A DNA stretch of 64,000 bases. Origin: Methanosarcina barkeri MS. Its GTDB lineage: Archaea > Halobacteriota > Methanosarcinia > Methanosarcinales > Methanosarcinaceae. The position numbers and the translations under genes were made by a program. Shown here piece after piece: positions 28,748 through 37,294 of the stretch (the stretch's first letter is position 1; every line of letters begins with the position of its first letter). The notes under the pieces are model-generated. The model was given only the letters and a program-made list of their open reading frames with translations. It was not told where the DNA came from and ran no database searches. The stretch spans positions 2,467,168 to 2,531,167 of the forward strand of contig NZ_CP009528.1 of assembly GCF_000970025.1 (NCBI RefSeq), in the 5' to 3' direction.

Positions 28748-29650
28748 TCATTCGTTCATCAGTCTTGGCACGCAGGTGCTTATGCCGTATTCCAGCACTT
28801 CCCCAAATTCCTGGAGGGCTTCGTAGAGACGGAACTGCTGGGAGTAAGGGGCAATTGCGAAAACCGTATCCCCAAGCATTGCCTGAGAAGCTAGCCCACC
28901 ATTTGAGTTTGCAGCTTCGATCACATCTTTTGCCCGGCTGCTCATAAGGCCTGTTTTACTGGCAAACGCTTTTGACTGCTGCATGAAGTTCTCAAGAGTG
29001 GGCTTTTTAAGCAGCTCGGACATAGCTTCTTTTCCTGCGCTGTTAATTCTTGAGGATGCAGCTTCATCCCTCAGGACCGACCCGGTAGAAATCTCACCAA
29101 GTACAATACAGAAAACCCTGGCTTCGGGAGCCGGGATCCCGTCCACAAGCCCGAATTCGGGCCCGCCAGGCTGCAGTCTGATCACGACTCCACCGCTGGA
29201 CTGGGCAGCAATATCCCCAAGTCCGCTGCAATTGACGACCTCAGCCACATGGGCATATTCAGTCAGGCTTTTTATGGTCTGATTCAGGGAAAGTGCATTG
29301 TTCAGGGCATAGGCTGTCCCGAGAGCTCCTGCACCTGAAGCTCCAAATCCGCATCCTGTTGGGATTTCTGCCCAGCTTTTTATTCTTACAGGCAGTTCAG
29401 TCATCATCTCTGCGACAGTCCGAGTAGTTCTGCCTTCAACTCTTTTTCCATTAAGAAAAACTTCGGTTTTTTCTACAGATCTCCCGATCTTTACTTCGGT
29501 GGTTACGCCTCCATTCAGGACGATTCCGCAGCCTGTAGAACCCTTACGATGAGGGTTTTCATGCTCGTGAATCTGGAAAAAACCTGTGATGTGTCCCGGA
29601 GCATAGGCTTTTGCCTGAATGTCTGCTCCTTCACTCTCATATGTATACAT
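28748..29650 (-). CDS. Pantoate kinase (GHMP family)
   Basis: Phosphorylates pantoate to 4-phosphopantoate, the archaeal first step toward CoA. The 300-residue protein has the GHMP kinase order: AKAYAPGHITGFFQIHE near residue 13, the ATP-binding loop PTGCGFGASGAGALG (about 97-111) and DIAAQSSGGVV. It has the early GHMP pattern rather than a bacterial PanK fold. It stands upstream of its pathway partner at 27641 and downstream of coaBC on the same strand, consistent with a CoA gene cluster. Confidence 0.93.
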   Translation of the reverse strand: MYTYESEGADIQAKAYAPGHITGFFQIHEHENPHRKGSTGCGIVLNGGVTTEVKIGRSVEKTEVFLNGKRVEGRTTRTVAEMMTELPVRIKSWAEIPTGCGFGASGAGALGTAYALNNALSLNQTIKSLTEYAHVAEVVNCSGLGDIAAQSSGGVVIRLQPGGPEFGLVDGIPAPEARVFCIVLGEISTGSVLRDEAASSRINSAGKEAMSELLKKPTLENFMQQSKAFASKTGLMSSRAKDVIEAANSNGGLASQAMLGDTVFAIAPYSQQFRLYEALQEFGEVLEYGISTCVPRLMNE

Positions 29651-29770
29651 AGAAAACGCCTTTTTGCCACTTTAATCATTTTTTCAAAGTTCGTTCGTGT
29701 TTTGCAGGATACTTTGCAAAATGCTTCCGGATTTTTGTGAAATACTCTGGGATACTTTGCAGCAGATTTT

Positions 29771-31030
29771 TTACTTTAACAGATCGGCTACCTCTTCAAG
29801 GATAAAGGCTGCAAGTTTGCGCTTATTTCCACTTACGTGCCTTGGTTCGCTTTTTTCCCGTCCAAGCAGGTACAATTCATTCTTCTCAGTGCCCATTCCG
29901 CCTTTCGCGACGTCGTTTGCTGCAATCAGGTCCAGTTTTGAAGTTTTAAGGGTTGAAGCTGCCCTTCTGAGAAGTTCGTCTTTTTCAATTTCGGTTTCAG
30001 CTTTGAAACCTATAATCACGAGGTCAGGATACCTTTGACGGCATTCTTTAATCAATTTGCGGGTGGGCTTCAGTCTTAAGGTAAGTTCTCCTCCCGATTT
30101 TATCTTTTCGGGAGAAGGCTCGGCTGTATAGTCTGCAATTGCTGCCGAACTGATAAGAACATCGTACTCTTTTTCAAGTTCTGAGAGTACAGCATCGGTC
30201 ATGTCGGCGGCACTCTCTACAAAAATCTCTCTGATTCCTGCAACCCCAAGCCGATCCCGATGAACCAGGGTTACATCAGCTCCATTGCGATAAGCTTCAA
30301 GGGCGAGTTCTCTGCCGGTTTTACCTGAAGCCCGGTTCGTGATAATTCGGATGGGGTCCAGGCTTTCGGCAGTAGAGCCACTTGTGATAATTATCTTTCG
30401 ATTTTCAAGGTTTTTGTTTCCGAGAGCCCTTTCTACCTTGAGCACAATTTCCTCATTTGCCGCAATTTTTGCAACGCCTTCTTCAAGTCTGGGGCCCACA
30501 ATAGAGATTCCCCAGCTTTTCAATTTTTCCAGATTCTCAACAACAGCCGGATGCCTGAACATTGATTCATGCATTGCAGGAACAACCATCACAGGCACAC
30601 CAGAGCCAAGGGCAGTTGTTGCAAACGAGGTAACAGGAGTATCATCTATTCCGCATGCGATTTTTCCTATGGTATTTGCGGTTGCAGGAGCTATAAGGAG
30701 AAGGTCGGCCCTGCCTTTAAGTCCGCAGAACTCCACATGCTCGACCCTGCCTCCAAGTTCGGTAATTGCTGGATTTCCCGTTGCATAGTGCAGGGCATCA
30801 GGGTGCAGAATACGCGTGGCAGCCTCTGTCATAACAGCATGGACTTCAGCCCCGTTTCTTATCAGCTCTCTTGCAAGTTCAACTACCCTGACCGCTCCAA
30901 TACTTCCCGTAACACCAAGAACTATGGTTTTTCCGGCAAGGAAAGAGCTCTTTTGCCCCTGGATCCAGAGTGTGGGATGGAACTTTTCGGCTCTGGACCT
31001 AGTGGCCTTTTGCTTATTTTCTTTATCCAT
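29771..31030 (-). CDS. coaBC: Bifunctional CoaBC (phosphopantothenate--cysteine ligase/decarboxylase)
   Basis: Adds cysteine to 4'-phosphopantothenate and decarboxylates the product to 4'-phosphopantetheine. The 419-residue protein has a flavin-binding CoaC half (GVTGSIGAVRVVELARELI; APATANTIGKIACGIDD; PAMHESMF) and a CoaB half (IITSGSTAESLDPIRIITNR, ASGKTGRELALEA, IGFKAETE, AANDVAKGG). Together with pantoate kinase and phosphopantothenate synthetase it gives the archaeal route from pantoate to phosphopantetheine in one neighbourhood. Confidence 0.95.
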   Translation of the reverse strand: MDKENKQKATRSRAEKFHPTLWIQGQKSSFLAGKTIVLGVTGSIGAVRVVELARELIRNGAEVHAVMTEAATRILHPDALHYATGNPAITELGGRVEHVEFCGLKGRADLLLIAPATANTIGKIACGIDDTPVTSFATTALGSGVPVMVVPAMHESMFRHPAVVENLEKLKSWGISIVGPRLEEGVAKIAANEEIVLKVERALGNKNLENRKIIITSGSTAESLDPIRIITNRASGKTGRELALEAYRNGADVTLVHRDRLGVAGIREIFVESAADMTDAVLSELEKEYDVLISSAAIADYTAEPSPEKIKSGGELTLRLKPTRKLIKECRQRYPDLVIIGFKAETEIEKDELLRRAASTLKTSKLDLIAANDVAKGGMGTEKNELYLLGREKSEPRHVSGNKRKLAAFILEEVADLLK

Positions 31031-31371
31031 TTCATCTACTCAATCCGGTCACTTTGACCGGGGCTTTCCTGGTTAGGACCCTTCTGCCCGTCTGGATTTA
31101 AAAGCCTTTCAATTGGGTTCTCATTCAGGCAGCGGAGGGATCTACAAGGTTATAAGATGGGCAATAATCTCTTAAATCAGCTTGCTTTTCAGAAAATGAT
31201 CCTGAAAACAAAGTGACATTCAATACGATATTATTAAAACTTTCGAAATAATAAGGATTAAAATTAATTAATAAATAAACTTTATAGAGAGTTATTATTT
31301 TATTAATCCAATATCTGAGTTAAAAATAATCCGATATCTGAGTTAAAACTAACAGTGTGTGAGGGAAATAG
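31031..31371. promoter_or_regulatory. Divergent promoter region of coaBC and VLRF1 genes
   Basis: A 341-bp gap. ATATCTGAGTTAAAA is directly duplicated (about 31311-31326 and 31334-31349). A GAGGG Shine-Dalgarno at 31361-31365 belongs to the downstream gene. Confidence 0.45.
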
Positions 31372-32412
31372 ATTAACGACAAAAAAGCAAAAAAAGAAGC
31401 TTCTGAAGTTACGAAAAATGGCTTAAGCACATTTCTAGGGAAAATTTCAGGAAAAGGGCAACTCGAACTTGAAATCGATAAGCTCAATTCACAGATTGCT
31501 AAACTGGAACTTGATTTGCAGAGTGCAAAAAACCAGCTTGAAAAAAAAGAAATTCTCGCAAGGCAGGCGGTTTCGGACAGGCAGGACGCTGAGGCTCTTT
31601 TAAACCAGGAACGTATTCGCACCCGAACTCTTTCCCACGAGCTCGAAACAATAAGAGCTGAATCTCAGGGTAAATTGAAGTTTCGGGGAATTGAAACTCT
31701 GAGCCCGCAAGCCGTTCAGGCTTACCTCTCCAAACTCAAGTCCATCCAAACTACTGCAGGAGACCTGCTGACCGCTTACCTGCCTCAGGGCACCCGACTC
31801 TCAGGTGTGATAAGTGAAAAGGTTCTTGAGCGCGTGGAAGAGGAAAACCGTATCCTTCTTGACAGGCTTGAGCCTGAGACCGGCCTTGTACTTTTTTATG
31901 ATTTTCACCGCATGGTCTGTGAAGCTATAGCTCCTCCTTTTCCTATCACTTTCCCAACCTGGGAGCTTGGGGACAGTTTTGAGGTCTCTGTGCTTGAAGA
32001 GATCTTAAGTAAGGACTACCGCATGCTTGTCCTTGTCCTGCACGCCGGCGAATCTTTCATAGGTTTTACTCCCGATGCACAGGTTTTCGATACTGAGGAG
32101 CTTATCCGCAGTAGCGTAAAGGAAAAGCACAGTAAAGGAGGCTTTAGTCAGCGCCGCTTCGAACGCCTTCGGGAAGAAGATATCGCACACCACATGGACA
32201 AAGTCTTCGAAGTCCTGAATAAAACCCTCGAAGAAAACTCCCCCGTAGACTGCATCGTTATGAGCGGAGACGCCCAGCTCTTAAAGGAAATACAGAGATA
32301 TCTGCCCCTCAACCTTGAGATAATAGAAAAGCCTTCTGATCTCAAATTAGAAAAAACGGGCGGGGAAGAGATCCTCCGAACGGTTTTAAGCTCCAGAAGG
32401 TATTTATTGTGA
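31372..32412 (+). CDS. Vms1-like release factor (VLRF1-type peptidyl-tRNA hydrolase)
   Basis: Probably releases nascent chains from stalled 60S/50S-type ribosomes, as eukaryotic Vms1/ANKZF1 does. An N-terminal coiled coil is followed by the eRF1-like domain with the hallmark KGGFSQRRFERLREE, which holds the catalytic-position glutamine, and VDCIVMSGDAQLLKEI. The coding pattern starts at 31372 (INDKKAKKEASEV..), but that codon is ATT after ATAG. GAGGG lies just upstream, so an ancestral ATG seems disrupted by an inserted A. The first standard start in frame is TTG at 31516 (298 residues), which would remove part of the coiled coil. Confidence 0.8.
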   Translation: MNDKKAKKEASEVTKNGLSTFLGKISGKGQLELEIDKLNSQIAKLELDLQSAKNQLEKKEILARQAVSDRQDAEALLNQERIRTRTLSHELETIRAESQGKLKFRGIETLSPQAVQAYLSKLKSIQTTAGDLLTAYLPQGTRLSGVISEKVLERVEEENRILLDRLEPETGLVLFYDFHRMVCEAIAPPFPITFPTWELGDSFEVSVLEEILSKDYRMLVLVLHAGESFIGFTPDAQVFDTEELIRSSVKEKHSKGGFSQRRFERLREEDIAHHMDKVFEVLNKTLEENSPVDCIVMSGDAQLLKEIQRYLPLNLEIIEKPSDLKLEKTGGEEILRTVLSSRRYLL

Positions 32413-32470
32413 GCACAGAAAATTTTTCTTTGAGATTCCAAAATAGCTGAAAAATATCGGGAATGCAGAG

Positions 32471-32570
32471 ATGAATGTACAGATGAATGTACAGATGAAT
32501 GTACAGATGAATGTACAGATGAATGTACAGATGAAGTACAGATGAATGTACAGATGAATGTATAGATGAA
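32471..32570. repeat. 12-bp tandem repeat (ATGAATGTACAG)
   Basis: About eight head-to-tail copies, one missing a base, directly downstream of the VLRF1 gene. No coding role. Confidence 0.92.
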
Positions 32571-33039
32571 TTTGCCCATTCCAGTTAAATAGCTTCAGTA
32601 CTGCATTAAAAATCTCTGACGTTTTTAACTATGGAAGATTTTCCCATCAGATATTTGCACCACATCATGGAATAGATGTTAACCAATTAACATATGCGGT
32701 TTTCAAATAAGAATCATTAACTTTTTATTGAAACATAGGGGTTTACTTGCGGCAGTTTGAGCACATACGGATAAATATAAATTTTATGGCAAATTCATCC
32801 AACAATCAGAGATCAAGTAATAATTCATAATTAAAAAGTAGTTAGAAAATGGTATTGTTAGATGATTAGGGCATAGAATATATAATAAATTAATAAAAAG
32901 GAGTTTATGGAGTTCAAGAGTATTTCCAGTATCATCCAAACTTCATAAAACACGTCCTAAGGGGTAGTGACCATGTTACCTGTGTGTATATTTAAGCTTG
33001 CCTATTCTGCCTCCTGGGTGCTAAACAGGAGAAAAAATA
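32571..33039. other. AT-rich intergenic region before the secreted-protein gene
   Basis: No gene recognised. It contains AGGAG at about 33027-33031 that serves the ATG at 33040. A TATA-like ATATATAATAAATTAATAAA lies near 32877-32897. Confidence 0.45.
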
Positions 33040-33837
33040 ATGGCAATGAGTAAAACTAGAGTAGGCGCAATATTTGCAGTAATGGTTTTCTTGAGTATTG
33101 CTTTAGTACCGGCTGTAATGGCATAGGAAGCATCAAAAGTAAGTGATAAACCTTCTGAACTGGAGCAAGGTCTAATTGATGCTCTAAATTCCAATACAAA
33201 AAACTCATCCACAGACGATGTGATTGCGAATTATTGTAAAGCAAACAAAGATAAGATTTCAATATCAGAGAACGCTACTGCTTCAGGCATAAATAGTTCA
33301 AGGACATATCAACTAAAAGATGGATCAAACATAACTTTTACAGATCGAGGTTATTTTTCAATTGATAACTTAAAAGTGAACAATAATACTCAACTAATTA
33401 ATACAAAAAGCGAAATTAATCCACACTCTGGAACTGATTCGCTTTATGCACCTCCTCTAACATCTTCCGTAAGTGAATATAATTGGCTTGGCTGGAAATT
33501 GTTTACTGTTTGCACACAAGGATATTTTGAGTATAATCACAAATCTGTACAGCCTTATTTTTATGATTCATGGTACGTACATAATATGCCTTTCAATCTC
33601 TGGCAAATTTCTAATTGGGAAACAGGTACGCATCAAATTTCCAGTAGCACTGCAGAAATTTATGCTCAGGGGAATTTCCATTATGGTTTTGAGTACAATG
33701 GCAATGGCTTAACTGTTCAGAACTATTACGTCAAGGTTTATTTATCGTGCGACCAAAATGGAAATTACGAGGCTCACCATTCTATAACCAATCTTAATCC
33801 AACACTCAAAATTCGTTCTTTCAATCTTGAATTCTGA
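33040..33837 (+). CDS. Secreted protein with an in-frame TAG after its signal peptide
   Basis: From ATG 33040, preceded by AGGAG, a clear signal peptide (VGAIFAVMVFLSIALVPAVMA) ends at codon 28. Codon 29 is TAG (33124-33126), and the same frame continues open for another 236 codons to 33837. The mature part is Asn/Tyr/Ser-rich and beta-like (YNWLGWKLFTVCTQGYFEYN). I do not recognise the family. Either TAG is read as pyrrolysine, or this is a recent amber pseudogene in which only a GTG at 33220 could restart, without a signal peptide. Confidence 0.55.
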
Positions 33838-33987
33838 TATCAATCGGGTTTCTGATCATGGGAAATAGTTCTGAAACTTTTATTGTAGAGAATAACTAAG
33901 ATTTAGCCTGAAACTAAAAATAATAAGGGACTGGTAAAAATGAATTTTTCTATGCTGAGAATTTATTAATGTGGATGTGAATTTATT

Positions 33988-34176
33988 ATGATGAAAAAAT
34001 CAAGAAATATAAAGTTGTTTATCTTTTGCTTTACCTTTTTTTTTCTTTTGAATTATATAAACTTGATTGAACTTAATTTATCTACTTTTATAGCAGTAAT
34101 CATTGCAGCTTTAATAGAAGCTCTCATCCTGTATTTAACCATAAAGTTATCATCACTATTTTTTAGTCTTTTTTAG
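33988..34176 (+). CDS. Small membrane protein, 62 residues
   Basis: After a short basic start (MMKKSRNIK) there are two membrane helices, about residues 10-28 and 33-60. It lies 150 bases after the amber-interrupted secreted protein on the same strand. No clear ribosome-binding site is visible. Could be a real small protein or chance in AT-rich DNA. Confidence 0.4.
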   Translation: MMKKSRNIKLFIFCFTFFFLLNYINLIELNLSTFIAVIIAALIEALILYLTIKLSSLFFSLF

Positions 34177-34199
34177 TCATATATAAGGGAATACTGTAA

Positions 34200-34419
34200 T
34201 TACCAGATACGGCAAACTTTCTGTACAGGAAACTAAAGATCAAAAGGAAAGCTGGAATTCTACCCTTGAAGAACTTGGTAAATCCAGTAATATCATATGG
34301 AATTGAGCTTACCAGATTGGATGTAAATATTTACGATGGTTTGCCTTCTAAAGAAAAAGCTGCTTTAGTTGAAGAGATTTACCAGATAATTGATGAAGAG
34401 ACAAAAAACAAAATGTGAC
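34200..34419 (+). pseudogene. Short gene remnant in two frames
   Basis: One frame gives RYGKLSVQETKDQKESWNST and ends at TGA near 34307. Another continues with LTRLDVNIYDGLPSKEKAAL and ends with TGA at about 34419. The two charged, helical segments read like halves of one small protein separated by a frameshift. Family not recognised. Confidence 0.35.
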
Positions 34420-34452
34420 TGATATTCCAGTTCTTTTTGGAGAGAGCTGATT

Positions 34453-34890
34453 TTACCAACCTGATGTCTGAAGGTTCCTTTCAATGTGGGGCCTTACAGC
34501 TTCGATATATTTTGTCGCTTTTTCTTCATCATTCAGGTCAATACGAGCTTTTCCTATTCCTGCAGTAGTATTGTCTACAAACAATTGATATTCTTTTTTT
34601 GCAGGTTCTTCAGAAAACAGTTTCCCTATGATTCTCAGAGCCGGAATGTAAGACCCAAGAGCTAATTCCGGTTCACCGTTTTCGGCTTCAGCGAGCCCTC
34701 TCATAGAAAAGACATGGTATGAAATAGCAGGGTGTTTTATCTTCTTTGCGATTATTTCCGCTTTATCCAGACCTTCAAAGGCCTTTTTAAAGCGTTTATT
34801 TTCAATATCGTCAGCTATTTTAGAAAATAGCCGGTTGCCGAATCTCTCTGCTGTTTGGACATAAAGAGAATACTCTTTTGGATTTAATAA
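34453..34890 (-). pseudogene. Truncated TPR-repeat protein remnant
   Basis: A minus-strand frame of about 145 codons with helical TPR-like units (AFEGLDKAEIIAKKIKHPAI, SMRGLAEAENGEPELALGSY) ends in RNLQTSGW. Upstream it meets TAA near 34891 with no suitable start; the first Met is at 34704. This is the C-terminal part of a larger TPR protein whose front is gone. Confidence 0.55.
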
Positions 34891-35040
34891 TAGTTATCGC
34901 GCTTCCACTGAATCTGGAAAAGAAAATTTCGTAAAATGATTCTATTCGCGGGCCTGAATGGATAAAGACAGCAAAAATTATTTGCTAAAAAGAAGAAAAA
35001 TAAAGCAAACAGGTTAGCAGGTAATTTGTCAATGACTGAA

Positions 35041-35203
35041 AAACTTGATTATCGGAGTTACAGTTTGATCTGAGTTACAGTTTGCAAAACTTCAGGTATA
35101 AAACTTGATTATCAGAGTTATAGTTTGCAAAACTTCAGGTATAAAACTTGATTATCAGAGTTATAGTTTGATCTGAGTTCCAATTTGCAGAACTTCAGGC
35201 ATG
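35041..35203. repeat. Three irregular tandem repeats (43-60 bp)
   Basis: Units at 35041-35100, 35101-35143 and 35144-35203 each begin AAACTTGATTATC and end ACTTCAGG. The middle unit lacks an internal 17-base segment. Confidence 0.85.
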
Positions 35204-35219
35204 CTTCTAGAGCCAAAAA

Positions 35220-35335
35220 ATGTTAGGAGAAGTATACACGGATTACAAAAAGACTTTAAAGAAGTATCACTATGTTATCGAGAGAGGGTATCCCCATCCT
35301 CTTGGGGCAACGCCTGATGAAAATGGAGTAAATTT
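35220..35335 (+). pseudogene. N-terminal fragment of a glycogen-debranching-type enzyme
   Basis: ATG 35220 starts a 38-codon frame that ends in ERGYPHPLGATPDENGVNF. This is the N-terminal signature of GlgX/TreX isoamylase-type debranching enzymes. It stops exactly where the IS66 element begins at 35336, where GTAA supplies a stop. The rest of the gene is not found beyond the far end of the element, so it was probably deleted. Confidence 0.7.
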
Positions 35336-36775
35336 GTAACTATTCAGAGTTATATTTAGCGGCGCTCCTTTGAGCGCCGCGAGAATACTCTCTAAAACAG
35401 GTAAACCATTCTTTCTTATTGTGGAAATATATGCTCTAATTCTGCAGAAAGCTTCCGCTCCTCGTTCAGTTTTGAAAGTTCCTGATATTTTCTGCTGTAG
35501 CTTCATCATCCTGACATCTCTTTCTGCCTGATTATTCTCAAACGGAACTTTCAAGTCTGTCAGGAAGCTCAGGATCTTGTCTTTATGTTCTATAAACCTA
35601 TCAAGCAGATTCCTTGCTTTGGTTTTTGGATGCATACCACGTTTTCCTTGTCTCTTAGGATTTAGAGAAGGTGGATTTTCTTCAATTCCTTTCACGATTA
35701 CAGCATTGAACATCTTTTCTAATGCCTTAACCTGTTCAAAATCCAGATATTTAACCTGCTCTTTACACTCATCAGTATACTTTTTCATTTCAGATAACAG
35801 CTCATTCATATCTTTAGTCCATTGCTGTTTATAATTCTCCTCAATTCCAATAAGTTCTCTTTGGAGATGAGCATTGCAAAGAGCATGATCACAATTATAA
35901 CCGTTGTAAGGTTTCCATCCATCAGGAACTGCTACCCCTTTAAACTCGGGAAGAATTCCCATAGCATCAATAGCTTCTGATCCTCTTTTTGGATGAGTAA
36001 AATAACATGTGTATTTGTCAGTAGAAGCTACATGAAGCCAATGTCTTTTTCCTTGAACTTTCATTCCAGTTTCATCACAATGGATAACAGGAGAAGCTAG
36101 TACCTTTTCTCAAATTATGGTTTCAAATTCTTCAAGATTCTGGAAACATTCTCTTTCTGCTTTAATAATAGTAGCAGAACAGATTTTTATCCCCATTACA
36201 TCATGAAACAATTCAGAAATCCTTTCGTAAGGAATGAAATGGTGATTTTTAAAGTAAATTGCAGAGGACGAAATATTAGGGCCATATTGAACCGGATATT
36301 TTACGGATTCTGGAAAATCAGCTTTATTTAATCTTCCACAGTTAGTACAGGTTTTTATCTGACTTCGATGTTCCGTAACAGTAAGATTTACAGGTGGAAT
36401 ATCAAAAATCTGTCTTTTCTCATAAGCTTCAGCTTCAATATCCTCAAGAATATGTCCACACTCTTTGCAGTAACTCAAAGAATGTTCAATTATCTACACA
36501 GGATTATCAACCATTTCAAGAGTTGTGCCTGAATGACCTTCTTGACCTCCAGGTTTCTTACCACTCTTTTTACGCAGACTCTTGGGATTAGGTTTTACTT
36601 TGGAAAAATAGTCAGTAGAAGGAGGTTTACTGCTGTTTCTACTGTTTTGATTTAAGCGAGATTCTAAAACTTGCAATCTTTCAGTGAGGTCTTTAATTTG
36701 AGACTCAAGACTTATAATATAAGCAATAACTTCAGGGCTTGAAGCACATAGAGCAAGAATCTATTCGCGTTTCAT
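35336..36775 (-). pseudogene. IS66-type transposase with TAG, TAG and TGA in frame
   Basis: From ATG 36775 one frame runs past the element's end to a TAG at 35270-35272. It contains TAG at codon 5 (36761-36763), TAG at 36494-36496 and TGA at 36110-36112. Recognisable parts are SRNSSKPPSTDYFSK, a zinc site YCKECGHILE..TCTNCGRL, a DDE motif VIHCDETGMKV and the late NNQAERDVRMMKLQQKISG. The TGA inactivates it even if TAG is decoded. Confidence 0.85.
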
Positions 36776-36864
36776 CAAGGAGAAAAAGAACTCATTTTAT
36801 ATCCAATTTTTCCTAGGTACGAGGAAAAATTGTGTAGCCTTAACAAGGATACCTGAATAGTTAC
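35336..36864 (-). mobile_element. IS66-family element, inactive
   Basis: Perfect 12-bp terminal inverted repeats GTAACTATTCAG (35336-35347) and CTGAATAGTTAC (36853-36864), beginning GTAA as usual for IS66. Length 1529 bp. The single minus-strand transposase frame carries three in-frame stops. No target duplication is visible, consistent with a deletion after insertion. Confidence 0.88.
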
Positions 36865-37294
36865 TATTATCATTCTTTGTTTATAAATACGTCGTCTTGT
36901 TGTTTTTAGTTGAGATGAAGTTTTTCTAATAATTTTCAATGTTTTCAATTTAAGAACTCAGAAAATCATTATATTTGGGATTAAGGCTAGTTTTAGTATA
37001 AGTAGTTTAAAATAATTCTGGGAATAATTATGTTCTATACGGGAGCAATAAGACTTGTGGATGTGTTGCGGTATAGTGAGCTTACAGTTAAAAAGCAGTA
37101 TCTAAGCAGGTTTTGTAATTAACTTGATCACAACGTCTATTCTGTGTGATTTTGTACTCTAAATATGTATCCTAACTGCAAGATTAAGGATTCCTACAAA
37201 GTTCAAATAAGCCTTTTTTGCAACTGTACTTTCAGGATTAAAATCCATAGGAATATTAGAATCCATAGGAATTGAGGATAGGAGTTGAGGGGAC
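36865..37294. other. AT-rich intergenic region upstream of the M13 peptidase
   Basis: No gene is recognised. A GGAATATTAGAATCCATA/GGAATT direct repeat lies near 37246-37276. A GAGGGGAC ribosome-binding site precedes the peptidase start. Confidence 0.45.

Noticed and set aside
32148-32579. 143-codon minus-strand frame with repeated SSVH
   Set aside because: It arises from the 12-bp repeat and the antisense of the VLRF1 gene.
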